From Histomonas meleagridis (lineage: Eukaryota; Parabasalia; Tritrichomonadida; Dientamoebidae), in contig WSYJ01000001.1 of NCBI GenBank assembly GCA_020186115.1, positions 1,054,001-1,118,000 on the forward strand: 64,000 nucleotides of DNA. Direction: 5' to 3'. The stretch's first letter is position 1; each line of letters opens with the position of its first letter. A program made the translations under genes and the position numbers. Shown piece by piece: positions 9,313 to 19,403 of the stretch. The notes below the pieces were generated by a model. It was not told the origin of the DNA. It searched no databases and worked only from the letters and a program-made list of their open reading frames with translations.

Positions 9313-10746
9313 ATGGTTACATCAATTGAAAGTTATTCATTATCTTGTTATTCAGATTTAGTAACAATAAATTTTGAAGGAAAAGTGAATTCGATCGGTT
9401 CTTATGCATTTGAATATTGCAATTCATTAACAAGTATATCAATTCCAAGTTCAATCACCAATTTTGGCGATTATGTCTTTAATTCATGTATTAAACTCGA
9501 AAATGTTATATTTGAAGAAGGATTAAGAACAATTGGAAATTATTTACTTTGTAATTGTATTAGTGTATTAAATATAACAATCCCAAAATCAGTTTCTTCG
9601 ATTGGATACAATCCTTTTTATGGTTGTACAAATATTTCATTCATTTCTATAAATGAAGAAAGTTCATTTTTTTCTAATGATGGAAATGATGGAGTTTTAT
9701 ATGATAAAGAAATCAAACTACTTATTAGTTATCCGATAGGAAATGAAAGAAAAACATTTTCAATACCAAATTCCGTAACTTTAATTTCACAAAGTGCATT
9801 TGCTTTGTGTCATTTGGAAACAAATACTATCGGAAAAAATGTAAAAACAATTCATTCAAATGCATTTTATGATTGTTTGAAATTAAAATGTATTTATTAT
9901 TATGGAGAATCGGAACCAGAAATAGGAAGCGATGCTTTTCGTAATGTTACAGCAGTCGTTATGACATTAGAAAATTATCAACAAGATACATTTGGTAATT
10001 TAGACATATCAAGAGAAACAATTGCTGAATGTCTCCCGCCAACACCAACATTCACTGAATCGAATATATTTTCGAAGTCAAATACATTTTCTAATTCTAA
10101 CATTTTAACTAGATCAAATACATTAACAAATTATAATACACTTATAAAGTCAGATACATTTACGAAATCAAATACATTTACAAAGACAAATACACTTTTA
10201 TATATAAATTCATTTTCTGAAACACTTCAAAGTGATTTAACAATAACTTTTACATGTTCATTTACTCATACTCTCTCAATCACATTAACATTAACTATTT
10301 CTGAAACACAAATGAAAACACTTTTATTATTTTATATAAATTCTTCATATAAATACATTGAGACAGAATTTATGTGCTACGATTACACAATTATTGTATA
10401 TACAGCATATTACAATTATTATTCCAATTTCTTTACATATATAAAAGTAAATAAATTTCAGGCAAATATTAACAATACAATAATAATTATTATAATTGTT
10501 TGCGTCGTTGTCGTAGTGATTATTATTGTTTCATTACTAATTATATTATTTGTATATATTCGAAATAAAAAAGAAGAAATTGATGAAAACATAAATTCGG
10601 AACAAAATGAAAATGAAACGACAAATACATTTGCAACTGGGATATCATGTCGACATGATATTTCATTATTGAAGAAGATCCATTTGCAAATGATTTTAAA
10701 GAAGAAAAATTCATATAGCAAAAATAATAAGTGTGACATTGAATAG
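9313..10746 (+). CDS. BspA-like LRR surface protein, 3' part with membrane anchor
   Basis: 477 residues. Residues 1-215 are TpLRR/BspA repeats of the form SIGSYAFEYCNSLTSISIPSS. Residues about 235-320 are a Ser/Thr/Asn-rich stalk of near-tandem SNTFTKSNTF units. A very hydrophobic segment near residues 390-418 (TIIIIIIVCVVVVVIIIVS, continuing LLIILFVYI) is a single membrane span, followed by a charged cytoplasmic tail. This is the layout of trichomonad BspA-family adhesin-like surface proteins. No signal peptide is present and repeat sequence continues upstream of the ATG through broken frames, so this is probably the surviving end of a longer gene. Expression is doubtful. Confidence 0.7.
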   Translation: MVTSIESYSLSCYSDLVTINFEGKVNSIGSYAFEYCNSLTSISIPSSITNFGDYVFNSCIKLENVIFEEGLRTIGNYLLCNCISVLNITIPKSVSSIGYNPFYGCTNISFISINEESSFFSNDGNDGVLYDKEIKLLISYPIGNERKTFSIPNSVTLISQSAFALCHLETNTIGKNVKTIHSNAFYDCLKLKCIYYYGESEPEIGSDAFRNVTAVVMTLENYQQDTFGNLDISRETIAECLPPTPTFTESNIFSKSNTFSNSNILTRSNTLTNYNTLIKSDTFTKSNTFTKTNTLLYINSFSETLQSDLTITFTCSFTHTLSITLTLTISETQMKTLLLFYINSSYKYIETEFMCYDYTIIVYTAYYNYYSNFFTYIKVNKFQANINNTIIIIIIVCVVVVVIIIVSLLIILFVYIRNKKEEIDENINSEQNENETTNTFATGISCRHDISLLKKIHLQMILKKKNSYSKNNKCDIE

Positions 10747-10914
10747 AAGCGTTTTGTTATATTATTTGTTTAATAAATTTTGCGTATTAATAACATATTT
10801 TTGTTTTTTAAAGAAAAAAAATGTATATATATATAGTAATGTATATTTAACAATTCTATCAATGTTTATAGTTTAAAAATTGTTTCAATATTATATAATT
10901 TGTTATCATATAAA

Positions 10915-11010
10915 TAGGAAATTTAGACACATCAAAAGAAGCAATTGCTGAATGTCTCCCGCCAACACCAACATTCACTAAATCGAATACATTTTCTAAT
11001 TCAAATTAAC
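10915..11010 (+). pseudogene. Duplicated fragment of the BspA stalk
   Basis: The stretch reads GNLDTSKEAIAECLPPTPTF, then TKSNTFSNSN and a stop. It repeats the residues encoded at about 9993-10100 of the preceding gene, including the unusual CLPPTPTF turn between the repeats and the stalk. It is a partial duplication or the remnant of a second tandem BspA gene. The flanking bases 10747-10914 and 11011-11172 are AT-rich with no frame I can support. Confidence 0.7.
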
Positions 11011-11172
11011 TTGATCAAGTACATTTTTAAATAAATTTTTTATAAAAAATTAACATAACAATGTCAATATTGACAAAAAAAGAAACGCAAATAAAATCCA
11101 TCAAAAAAAGTTTTCATTAAAAATATATTAAAAAAAAAAGGTCATAATATTTCTAATATTTTAATAACAAAT

Positions 11173-12498
11173 TTAAATTTCTTGCGTTTCAAGTTTTTCG
11201 CTAATTTTTTCATATAAAATCGTAGCTATTTCATTTGATGGATTTTCTATTTCGTTTATAATTATTTTTAAGTTCTCCAAAATTAATTCGAATTCGTCAT
11301 TTACCAATTCCGGAAATACATCAACGAACATGTTCAAAGCATTTAATATTTTATCCAATTTTTCATCCATAATTACATTCACAAAATCGATAAAAGCAGA
11401 AATACATTTATTGTCATAAAGGCTTTGAATTATTTCTTTATCTTTAGTGTTCAAAATCATTTCTGCTAAAGTTAAACACGCCTCATATTTAACAACATAC
11501 ACAGAATCAAAAGCAAAATCGCATAAAATTGAAATAATTTTCGTTCTGCTCAAATATAAAAACGAATTATCCCAATATTTAAATAAACTTGAAAGTATTC
11601 TAAAACATAAAATTAAATTTTTTTTATATGTATTATGTATTATTATATTAATACCAAAAATTATTTCTTTGTTACAAATAATTTCTATGAAATCATTTGC
11701 AAGTGAAATATTATAAATTATTTTTAATACAGAAGTAACAGTTTCAACTGATAACGAATATAAATATTTAGGAAAATATACAAATGATTCAGTTGAAACA
11801 AAAACTTCTAAAAAAAGTTTCGATTTGGAAATGTTTCGACTTACAAATGAAAGAATTAATGTTTCTTCAGATGGTAAACAATGAAAAAGTTTCTGAATAA
11901 GTGTTTGTAAGACAATTTGTATGATGTTTATGTCAGTAATACTCTGCGAAATGTATGAAACAAATTTTAGACTTAAAATATTGGAATTATGCCCAAGTAA
12001 AAATTCAATTCGTGTTTGAAAATATTCAAGGATTTGATTATTGTTACATAAATTCATAAGAATTTCAAATGAATAAAAAGATGATGTTGAAAATGGACCA
12101 ATAAAAATTTGTAATAGTAAATCAACTGTAGATTGGGGAAAAAAATCAAGACGAAAATTATTTGGTATGGAAAAAAGGGAAATAGCATAAATAAATTTAC
12201 TTAAAATTACGTCATTTACTTCATCTTCAAAGGCTATATTTTGAATTGTATTAATTAAGTTCAGAAAAAAAGATTGATCTGTTAAAAATATATCAGGAAT
12301 TTGGTTGTTGTTTTGAACAACAAAGTTAATAAAAGAATCTATTAAATATATCTGTTCAATTATTTGAATATCATTTTGAGGAAAAAAAATTTGAAAATTT
12401 TGATCACCAAAGAATACTTCGTCATCAGTTTCAGTTTTTATAAATCCAATTTTCTTTCTGATTTTCGGGAAGTTGAAACTTTTTTTGTATTGTAACAT
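11173..12498 (-). CDS. Armadillo-like helical repeat protein
   Basis: 441 residues from the ATG at 12498. The whole chain is amphipathic helices in pairs or triplets, with Arm-type segments such as VKYEACLTLAEMILN, then IIQSLYDNKCISAFIDFV, and ISFNQ-poor linkers. Near the N-terminus a basic stretch (KIRKKIGFIK) precedes the repeats. Importin-alpha-like and other Arm proteins with this layout are abundant in trichomonads, but no nuclear-import signature (conserved Trp-Asn arrays) is evident. The role is therefore left open as a protein-binding scaffold. The stop lies 60 bases from the next gene on the same strand. Confidence 0.55.
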   Translation of the reverse strand: MLQYKKSFNFPKIRKKIGFIKTETDDEVFFGDQNFQIFFPQNDIQIIEQIYLIDSFINFVVQNNNQIPDIFLTDQSFFLNLINTIQNIAFEDEVNDVILSKFIYAISLFSIPNNFRLDFFPQSTVDLLLQIFIGPFSTSSFYSFEILMNLCNNNQILEYFQTRIEFLLGHNSNILSLKFVSYISQSITDINIIQIVLQTLIQKLFHCLPSEETLILSFVSRNISKSKLFLEVFVSTESFVYFPKYLYSLSVETVTSVLKIIYNISLANDFIEIICNKEIIFGINIIIHNTYKKNLILCFRILSSLFKYWDNSFLYLSRTKIISILCDFAFDSVYVVKYEACLTLAEMILNTKDKEIIQSLYDNKCISAFIDFVNVIMDEKLDKILNALNMFVDVFPELVNDEFELILENLKIIINEIENPSNEIATILYEKISEKLETQEI

Positions 12499-12558
12499 CA
12501 GGACAGGAGAACGTTTAATAATACAAAATACAAAAAAAACAAATCTATTTATTACAAA

Positions 12559-15500
12559 CTATTTTTTCTTTGTTGGTTCGATTTCTTTTAGCTGCAAATA
12601 TGCGTTTTGAGGTTTATCATTCTTTCTTTTAATTTCATTAGTTCCTAATATGATTGGATTTCTTAATGGAACAACGTTTGGTTTCCAATCTGGTTGTGGA
12701 ATTTCATTCCCTACTTTCTGTTCGAATGGTCTATGAGTTTCTGTATTATCTCTTTTAATTTTTGTATTTATACTTTGATGACTACTTCTAGATTGAAAAG
12801 AACTTGGTGCATATGAATCAGAACTATCCTTGTGTCGATATTTGTCGACATTTGGAATATCATACACTGGAGGAGGAACAAATTTTGGTACATCTGGAAG
12901 ATCTGGCGCTTCAGGTGATGCTTTTACCTCATCCAAAAGGTGTCCAACTCTTTTATATAACATGTCATCTAATGGGAAAGGATTAACAGGAGGCCTAACT
13001 CTTTTTCTTGGTTCTTGAAGCGAGAGTTCTGATAATTCAGAAGAAAACGATAGACTCATTTCGTCAATTTTCGGTTTTTCGGTTTTCCTGGAAACGATAA
13101 CAACGGGTACCCTATTTTTGACACTTTTCTCCTTTTCCTCTTTGACAGGTTTATCATCTTCTGAAAACGATGCCAATTTTTGAACTTGCAAAATCGGTTT
13201 TTCAGGTTTAATCTCTTTTTTGACTTTTTTATCAGGAACATTCTTTTTCTTAATTGATTCAGGTAATTTTTCTTCGACTACTTCAATTTCTTTTTCTTTT
13301 TCTTCAACTTTTTCATCATTATTGTTTTCATTTAGATTATCTCTAACAGGGAAATCATCAGGAGTGATATCCCAAAGTGATTTATTATTTGTTTGAGTTT
13401 GCTCTTGAGGATAAAACATAGGAATTTGTATAGGCAATTGTACATATGCTTGTGGTTGTGGAATATGCGGTGTGAAATTAAACGTCTGCGGTGCCACTTT
13501 TGGCGGATCGACCGTTAATAACCGTAAATTCGGTTTCACTTCACTTTTTGGCTTAATTCGAATTTTTGTTTTATTTTTAACTTTTTCTTTAGGCTTAACG
13601 TATTTTTTCTTTGTTTCTTTAGTTTTCTTAATTTTCTTTTTTGGAACTTTTTCTTTAATTTCTTCTTCTTCCTCTTCTTCAATGATTTCATTATTACTAA
13701 TTCCAGAATTAGTTTGTTCTTTAATTTCCTCTTCTTCATTAAATATTTCATTATTTTGAATTTCCATTTTTGGAATTTGTTTTTCAGGAATTATAAATTC
13801 TTCAAAATCTAGTAATTCCTTAGGAACAAATTCGCCACAGTCATAACCCACTAAAGCTCTTGGTATACCACATCTCAACCATGGAATCAAATGTGATACA
13901 ATTGCCGCAAACAACAAATTTGATTTTGGAATTATATTTTCATCATCAAACAACTTCATAACAAATGAATTAATTCTTGATAAAGTTCTTGGTAAAATTT
14001 TTTTCGAGCATTCAACACAAAAATCGTTAAAAAACGGATCGTCAATAAACGATGGATTGTCACTTTTCATATAAAGTATATAAACGTCGTTCATGAAATT
14101 GTTCATTGAAATTTCGTTAATTTGTTTTTTCGCCAAATTTATATCAATGAATTCGGGGAATACCAACAAACGTAATGTTGTATTATTGGGTCTTTTTAAT
14201 TTATTAGTTTCTTTTATAGTTAAATATCTCCATCTAATAAACCATAAGTAACTAAAAAGTTTTATCACTTCGTTACTTAATTGTTGTGGAATTTCATTAA
14301 TTTTATTATTAAAGAACTTCGAACAATTTATATAATCGATTGTACAAAATCCAATTCCGAATATTGTTGCAATATCATTAACTTCATCGATAGTTTCCGG
14401 TGCCAATAATTCGATTGTTTCTTCAAGATTTATTATGTTTGATATACTTTGATATTTATTATTTGGTTTAAATTCTCTAATTTTCGATTTTATTATTTTA
14501 TTAATACATTTAATGCATTTATATCTCAAAAGTATTTCATCATTAGGCGAAATAGAAATACAATGAATTAATGAGTTATATAATGCTACAATATCATTGT
14601 TATACACTTTAGTTATATCATCGTAAATTTCGACGATTTCTTTCGTAATCGATGGATGCTGTATTAATTCCAATGCTTTTTGGAATTGGCCTAAGTTTAT
14701 CATTAGTTTCAGTAACAAATTCATATCTAAATCTAACTCCAATAGTTTATCAGAGTTCGATTTATATAAAAATGATTTTAATGACGGAAGTAATGTGTCT
14801 AAATTTACATCGCGACAATGATGTGGCAATTTATATGTTTTTAATTCTTCTTTATCTTCATCATTTAATGAATAATGTTTAATGTTTTTCATTAGTAACT
14901 TGTTCGTTACAGTATAATCTAAATGATTAAGTTCATCAATAAGAATTTTCATTAAATATTTGTCACGCGAATTAGTTGACCATGAAAGTCGTTCAATGAT
15001 TTCATCATATATTTCGACATCATGATTTGTTAATCGATATATACATCGAATTATAAAATAAGAAAAAATATATTGTTGGTTTTCATATGCTAATTTTGAG
15101 CCTTCTTCAAACATTTGTATTAATACATATCTTAACGGACTATAATATTGAAATATATGAAAAAAATCGGTTAGATATAATAACTCACACAATTTATATG
15201 GGTCTGAAACGCCATTTTCTAATATGCTTTTAACCGTTGCATCAAATAGTTTTGAGACACTTTGATGTGGAAACTGAAGTGAAATCATGGTTTGAAGATT
15301 CAATGGAATTGAATCATTCTCTATCTTTAAAATTCGCATTTTGCCTTTTGTATAGATTACAAATCGAAATGGATCTTTTGAATCAGCTGATGCCATTAAT
15401 GGCACATCTTTATTTGTAAATGGGGATAATGAACATAAGGAATGTTTTAAGCTTTTCCCACATCTTGCTACCGCACTAATATTTCCTTGAATTGAGGTAA

Positions 15501-16575
15501 TGATAAAAAATTCTCCATTCGATGACCATGCAACACTTGCTACTGTTGGAGAATCACCTGGAAATATCTTTGTAAGTGGAATAACTTTAACAACTCGTAA
15601 ATATCGTGTGAGTATAACAAGTGATTGTGAAACAGCTATAACTAAAAACTTACAATCAATGCTCCACCATGCACATGGATTTCCTTCACCTTCTACAATT
15701 GGAAGTTGAACAGATGAGCGTTCATAAGTTGGAGTTTGTCCTTTAAATTTGCATACTGAAACAAAAATATTTAATTCATTAAATGGCATACATGGAGGAA
15801 GATAAGCCGTAAGACAACATACACCACAACCTTCATCAGCATTACTAAATAAACATACGTCTTGATATGTAATAGCACATCCTTGTGGAATAGCTGGGCC
15901 GATAGAGGGATGGAGAGTAAACGGCTGCGACGGTTTCATGTAACCGTGAGTGATGTGTTTTGAGTTCACTGGTGACGTAATGTGTGCGTTGGTTGAGAAC
16001 TGATGATTGGATGTAAGGTCTGTCCAATATCCAATGCCTTTGGTTTCTTCGGGATATTGTTGCCATATCCAAAATTCTTGGTCAATGGATATTGCAATTA
16101 CATTACAATCTTCACTAATAGCTATCCCTTGAACATGATCACTAAGTGATGGTGTGGATTTGCCTGAAAGTTTTTGAATTGGTTCAGTTATAAGAACTGA
16201 ATCACCTGTGGGAAGATAAGCATTTGTTGAGGAATCTGAAACAGCTAAGCCTGAGTTACCAGGTAAAGGAATTGTAACAACAATTGAGCTTTCATTCTTT
16301 TGTCCATTTTTTTCTTTAGCACTAACTCGATTTTTATGAAATGAAAGATATGGACTTGATTTTGGTAAGTGAAGAGAACTACTTCCACAAGGTGAAACTA
16401 CTGATCTTGCAATTTTACCATTGAGTTTTGAGACAAATCTTGATTTTACAAAATTGCCATCCGTAAGTAAAAATGCTTTTCCTGGTTTAACAAAAAATAT
16501 CTGACCATTGCTACTTGTGACCGTGAAGTCTTTTCTTGTTCGTGGGAGTGATGTTGTTTTTTCACCCTCCCACAT
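12559..16575 (-). CDS. Large beta-propeller and helical-solenoid protein with disordered tail
   Basis: 1338 residues from the ATG at 16575. Residues 1-430 are strand-rich with propeller-like blades (VQGIAISEDCNVIAISID, then FWIWQQYPEE; CAWWSIDCKFLVIAV; VASVAWSSNGEFFIITS). Residues 440-920 form a helical solenoid. Residues 950-1338 are charged, Lys/Glu/Pro-rich and probably disordered (long KKKIKKTKETKKK-like tracts). Propeller plus solenoid plus tail resembles ciliary and trafficking proteins such as CPLANE1, which would suit a flagellate, but this is only an architectural resemblance. An AACCGTT element at 16581-16587 and several CGATAGA-type elements lie just upstream of the start. Confidence 0.6.
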   Translation of the reverse strand: MWEGEKTTSLPRTRKDFTVTSSNGQIFFVKPGKAFLLTDGNFVKSRFVSKLNGKIARSVVSPCGSSSLHLPKSSPYLSFHKNRVSAKEKNGQKNESSIVVTIPLPGNSGLAVSDSSTNAYLPTGDSVLITEPIQKLSGKSTPSLSDHVQGIAISEDCNVIAISIDQEFWIWQQYPEETKGIGYWTDLTSNHQFSTNAHITSPVNSKHITHGYMKPSQPFTLHPSIGPAIPQGCAITYQDVCLFSNADEGCGVCCLTAYLPPCMPFNELNIFVSVCKFKGQTPTYERSSVQLPIVEGEGNPCAWWSIDCKFLVIAVSQSLVILTRYLRVVKVIPLTKIFPGDSPTVASVAWSSNGEFFIITSIQGNISAVARCGKSLKHSLCSLSPFTNKDVPLMASADSKDPFRFVIYTKGKMRILKIENDSIPLNLQTMISLQFPHQSVSKLFDATVKSILENGVSDPYKLCELLYLTDFFHIFQYYSPLRYVLIQMFEEGSKLAYENQQYIFSYFIIRCIYRLTNHDVEIYDEIIERLSWSTNSRDKYLMKILIDELNHLDYTVTNKLLMKNIKHYSLNDEDKEELKTYKLPHHCRDVNLDTLLPSLKSFLYKSNSDKLLELDLDMNLLLKLMINLGQFQKALELIQHPSITKEIVEIYDDITKVYNNDIVALYNSLIHCISISPNDEILLRYKCIKCINKIIKSKIREFKPNNKYQSISNIINLEETIELLAPETIDEVNDIATIFGIGFCTIDYINCSKFFNNKINEIPQQLSNEVIKLFSYLWFIRWRYLTIKETNKLKRPNNTTLRLLVFPEFIDINLAKKQINEISMNNFMNDVYILYMKSDNPSFIDDPFFNDFCVECSKKILPRTLSRINSFVMKLFDDENIIPKSNLLFAAIVSHLIPWLRCGIPRALVGYDCGEFVPKELLDFEEFIIPEKQIPKMEIQNNEIFNEEEEIKEQTNSGISNNEIIEEEEEEEIKEKVPKKKIKKTKETKKKYVKPKEKVKNKTKIRIKPKSEVKPNLRLLTVDPPKVAPQTFNFTPHIPQPQAYVQLPIQIPMFYPQEQTQTNNKSLWDITPDDFPVRDNLNENNNDEKVEEKEKEIEVVEEKLPESIKKKNVPDKKVKKEIKPEKPILQVQKLASFSEDDKPVKEEKEKSVKNRVPVVIVSRKTEKPKIDEMSLSFSSELSELSLQEPRKRVRPPVNPFPLDDMLYKRVGHLLDEVKASPEAPDLPDVPKFVPPPVYDIPNVDKYRHKDSSDSYAPSSFQSRSSHQSINTKIKRDNTETHRPFEQKVGNEIPQPDWKPNVVPLRNPIILGTNEIKRKNDKPQNAYLQLKEIEPTKKK

Positions 16576-16580
16576 CCAAA

Positions 16581-16587
16581 AACCGTT
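16581..16587 (+). promoter_or_regulatory. AACCGTT element upstream of the 16575 start
   Basis: AACCGTT lies six bases from the ATG of the minus-strand gene that starts at 16575. It is followed by two further elements, GACGATAGA and AACGATAGA, within 40 bases. The core matches Myb-type recognition (AAC-N-G). The same core sits close to many other starts in the window. The regulatory role is inferred from position and recurrence. Confidence 0.4.
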
Positions 16588-16668
16588 CTAATGACGATAG
16601 AATGAGAACTTTATTTACGAACGATAGACCGAGAACGTTAGCCAGATGTATTTTAATAATTTAATAAA

Positions 16669-17538
16669 TTAAATGCTTTCGTTGATTGTTTGGAAGTCTT
16701 CATGTGGGATCATTCCTGAATTATTTGTTGGTGAGTATCTGTAATCTGGGAAAGACCATTCGAATCCGGTTAATTTTGGAATTGGAAAAGGATTATAGAA
16801 TCTAAATGCTCCAATTCCATAAATTTGTCTTATGTTTTCATACTCACCTAAATCATAATCTTCTTTACACCCAAAAATTTCCTCAAGTGTTGTTTCATTA
16901 TTTTTAACATGATTGAATTCGACTGAATAAAAATAACTCAACATTAACGATGTTATGATTAATGCTATTCCTGTACTAATTTCATTTATTCCAGATGTTG
17001 ATTTAACGAAATATGTTATGATTGAAATTATACCACCAAAAAGTGATGCTGAAGTTCCCCAATTAATTGTAACAAGAAACGGACGTTGATTTCGAAGAGC
17101 AATGCATGTTCCAACGGCTGGACAATGATGGTCCATTCTAAGATGGCATTTATTACACACAGAACAATGATGAGCACGTTGAGGTTTTGGAAGTCCACAA
17201 CGTTCGCAGCAAGGAAATTGTTCTAAAAATTCTGGGGTTAGCTTATCTGGTCGTCGTTTTATCATTAATTCTGTAGATCCTGGATCTCTTAAAATTGTTA
17301 AAAACAATGAAATTAAAATCATTAAAACTGCAAGAAAAATTAACAAAAGCAAGAAAAGCCCAAGTATTTTATATTTATGAATTTGACTTGAAAATAATGG
17401 AATGATTGAAAATGAAAAAATTTGGTATGCAAAAACAAAAATAAAACTAGTAATAAAAAGTGGCATGAAAATTCGAAAGAAATAGTGTTGTATCTGTTTT
17501 ATTTTTGAAGGAGGACGTGGAATCCCAGCAATCCTCAT
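16669..17538 (-). CDS. DHHC palmitoyltransferase
   Basis: 289 residues, ATG at 17538. Two membrane spans lie at about residues 22-72. The cysteine-rich domain follows: CERCGLPKPQRAHHCSVCNK, then CHLRMDHHCPAVGTCIALRN. It carries the DHHC tetrad, whose Cys takes the acyl group in S-palmitoylation, and the surrounding zinc-binding Cys/His. Two more spans lie at about 153-215. The four-span plan and length are normal for the family, which acts in Golgi, ER or plasma membrane. The C-terminal tail has a FYNPFPIPKLTGFEW segment consistent with the TTxE/PaCCT region of these enzymes. It is divergent from the PROPPIN gene across a 173-base promoter region. Confidence 0.94.
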   Translation of the reverse strand: MRIAGIPRPPSKIKQIQHYFFRIFMPLFITSFIFVFAYQIFSFSIIPLFSSQIHKYKILGLFLLLLIFLAVLMILISLFLTILRDPGSTELMIKRRPDKLTPEFLEQFPCCERCGLPKPQRAHHCSVCNKCHLRMDHHCPAVGTCIALRNQRPFLVTINWGTSASLFGGIISIITYFVKSTSGINEISTGIALIITSLMLSYFYSVEFNHVKNNETTLEEIFGCKEDYDLGEYENIRQIYGIGAFRFYNPFPIPKLTGFEWSFPDYRYSPTNNSGMIPHEDFQTINESI

Positions 17539-17711
17539 TTAGTAAAATAAACTGCCATCCTTTAGCACGATAAGTATCGTAGAGGTTATGTATTGAAAGT
17601 ATGTGCTCACTTATCGTTCAATTGAAATCATTGTCAAATAACTGGGGGAAACGTTTATTTTTTACAAAAAAACCTGCAAAGCGTCATGTGAAATGAAATA
17701 TTTTTCTCCAT
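17539..17711. promoter_or_regulatory. Divergent promoter region between DHHC and PROPPIN genes
   Basis: 173 bases separate two ATGs pointing away from each other. They contain CGATAAGTATCG at about 17569-17580, TTATCGTTC at 17611-17619, GGAAACGTTT at about 17649-17658 and GCGTCATGTG near 17680. The TATCGTT/AACGATA core is repeated in both orientations and recurs upstream of other genes in the window. Function as Myb-type sites is inference. Confidence 0.4.
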
Positions 17712-18677
17712 ATGCCACCAAAAATTAGAAGTTTTTCATTTGACCAAAGAAATGAGCAAATTGGCCTTGCTATTCCTAGTGGATTCATCATATATGAATG
17801 TTCAAGTGGTGTTGTTGTTTATGAAGCCAAGTTTCCAGGTGGTGGAGCAAATTGTCTTTCAATTCTTAGTGATTCCAACTTAGTTGCTGCTTCAGGTGAT
17901 GACTCACTTGGTGGCTTTAAGAAATCTACATTAATTCTCTGGGATTGCAAGCATGACAAAGTTATACGTCTCATAGACTTTGAGTGCGACATTGATTTTC
18001 TAATTTTCCGATCTGACTGTCTAGTAGTAGTACATGGCGAATACATTGATTTCTATGATTGTTGTGATTTTGAAATCATATATACATCTGTTAATCCAAC
18101 TCCTGGCAAACATTGTGCAGCTCTCGTTCAATCCAACACTCTTAATTTATGCGCAGTTCCTTCACCATCTGGCGATAATCTTATCATATCTGATTATCAT
18201 GATCCCGGATACACCTTAGGAGTCATTCCCGTTCAGTTCCAAAAAGTTTCCTTTTTTTCATTTGACTCAAGCGGCGAACTTTTAGCCACAGTTCTTAGTG
18301 AAGGCAAGAAGATATATTTGTGGTCGGTTTTGGAACTCAAGTTAATTGCCAAATTTAAACGCGGAATACACTCTGCAAAGATCAGCGGCATTGCGTTTGA
18401 TCATTTATCCAACTGTATGGTCATCACTACGAAGCGCGGGACGATGCACGTGTTCTCGATCCCGAATCCTGCCGAAAGAGAGAAAACAGAAAATATAAAA
18501 TCTGTTCGCTCGAAGTTTAACTATGACTTGCCAAAGGGAGTCGACTTCCATTGCCAATTCGATATTGCCGGATTCGTGTTGACCGGAATTACAGATGACG
18601 GCATGTTCAAGCAGCTGAGGCTGGATATAGATAAAGGTCTCGTTGTGCCAATATGCGACCGGAAGTTGGAGTTATGA
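17712..18677 (+). CDS. PROPPIN (Atg18/WIPI family) phosphoinositide-binding protein
   Basis: 321 residues forming a seven-blade propeller. The order of motifs follows the family: an N-terminal SFSFDQRNEQIGLAIPSG blade, TLILWDCKHDKVIRLIDFEC, then VNPTPGKHCAALVQSN and FFSFDSSGELLATVLSEGKK. IYLWSVLELKLIAKFKRG follows, then GIAFDHLSNCMVIT and GTMHVFSI. The FRRG motif that binds PI3P/PI(3,5)P2 reads FKRG here, conserving one Arg and a Lys. PROPPINs act in autophagy and endosomal membrane scission. Length is near the minimum for the family. Divergently transcribed from the DHHC gene. Confidence 0.87.
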   Translation: MPPKIRSFSFDQRNEQIGLAIPSGFIIYECSSGVVVYEAKFPGGGANCLSILSDSNLVAASGDDSLGGFKKSTLILWDCKHDKVIRLIDFECDIDFLIFRSDCLVVVHGEYIDFYDCCDFEIIYTSVNPTPGKHCAALVQSNTLNLCAVPSPSGDNLIISDYHDPGYTLGVIPVQFQKVSFFSFDSSGELLATVLSEGKKIYLWSVLELKLIAKFKRGIHSAKISGIAFDHLSNCMVITTKRGTMHVFSIPNPAEREKTENIKSVRSKFNYDLPKGVDFHCQFDIAGFVLTGITDDGMFKQLRLDIDKGLVVPICDRKLEL

Positions 18678-19403
18678 TAAAAGTGGCAAATGTGTTATCA
18701 TAAGCATAAGTAAAAATGAGCTATTTAATGGTTATTCGAATTAGTGATAATTCTTCAGTTGATTTTTTTGATTTCGAGAAAAAAAATTTGGTTTGTTTGA
18801 TAAAATGCACACTTCCGATTTAAGTGATGTCTGTCTTCTTTTCTTATGATATGATATATAACTTTTGCTTGATGATCTCTTGGCATTTATAAAAATTTAA
18901 TGTAATAGTCACCCCTATTTCTTGGTAAAGTAAACACAAAAAATCACCAAAATTCTCAAAGTTTAATAAAAATATTAACCAAAATTGCATTACTGTACTA
19001 TTTGAGTTTATTCATTTTGAGTTTTTTTTTGGAATATATGAGTAATCTTAAGTCATAATCAATTTATCATTTCATAAATTTGTTAAAAAATCACTAAGCA
19101 TAATCTCACTGTGAAGTAGTCGTATGCATGTGTTTTTATGAGCTTATTCTGCCTCTTTTCCTTCCATCACGAGTTTTGGCCTTTAGCAATTTTAAATATC
19201 CGGTAACTATAATATTTTTCTTTCGTTATTATTTCAAAGATTAAAATATATAATTTGTTTTTGAAAATGTATTTTTTGCAGCTTAGGTATTTTGTAAGCC
19301 TTTTATTAATCACAAAAAATATAACTTTTGGAAAAATTTTAGATTAACAAAAACAAACAGTTTAAAAGTATTTAATTCAAACAATTTACTTATACAAACA
19401 TTG
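18678..19403. other. Intergenic, no gene seen
   Basis: About 725 AT-rich bases between the ends of two convergent genes. I found no supported frame, RNA gene or repeat unit in it. Confidence 0.5.

Noticed and set aside
12804-13018. Two plus-strand frames in the tail of the 1338-residue gene
   Set aside because: They overlap low-complexity coding sequence on the other strand and are composition artefacts.
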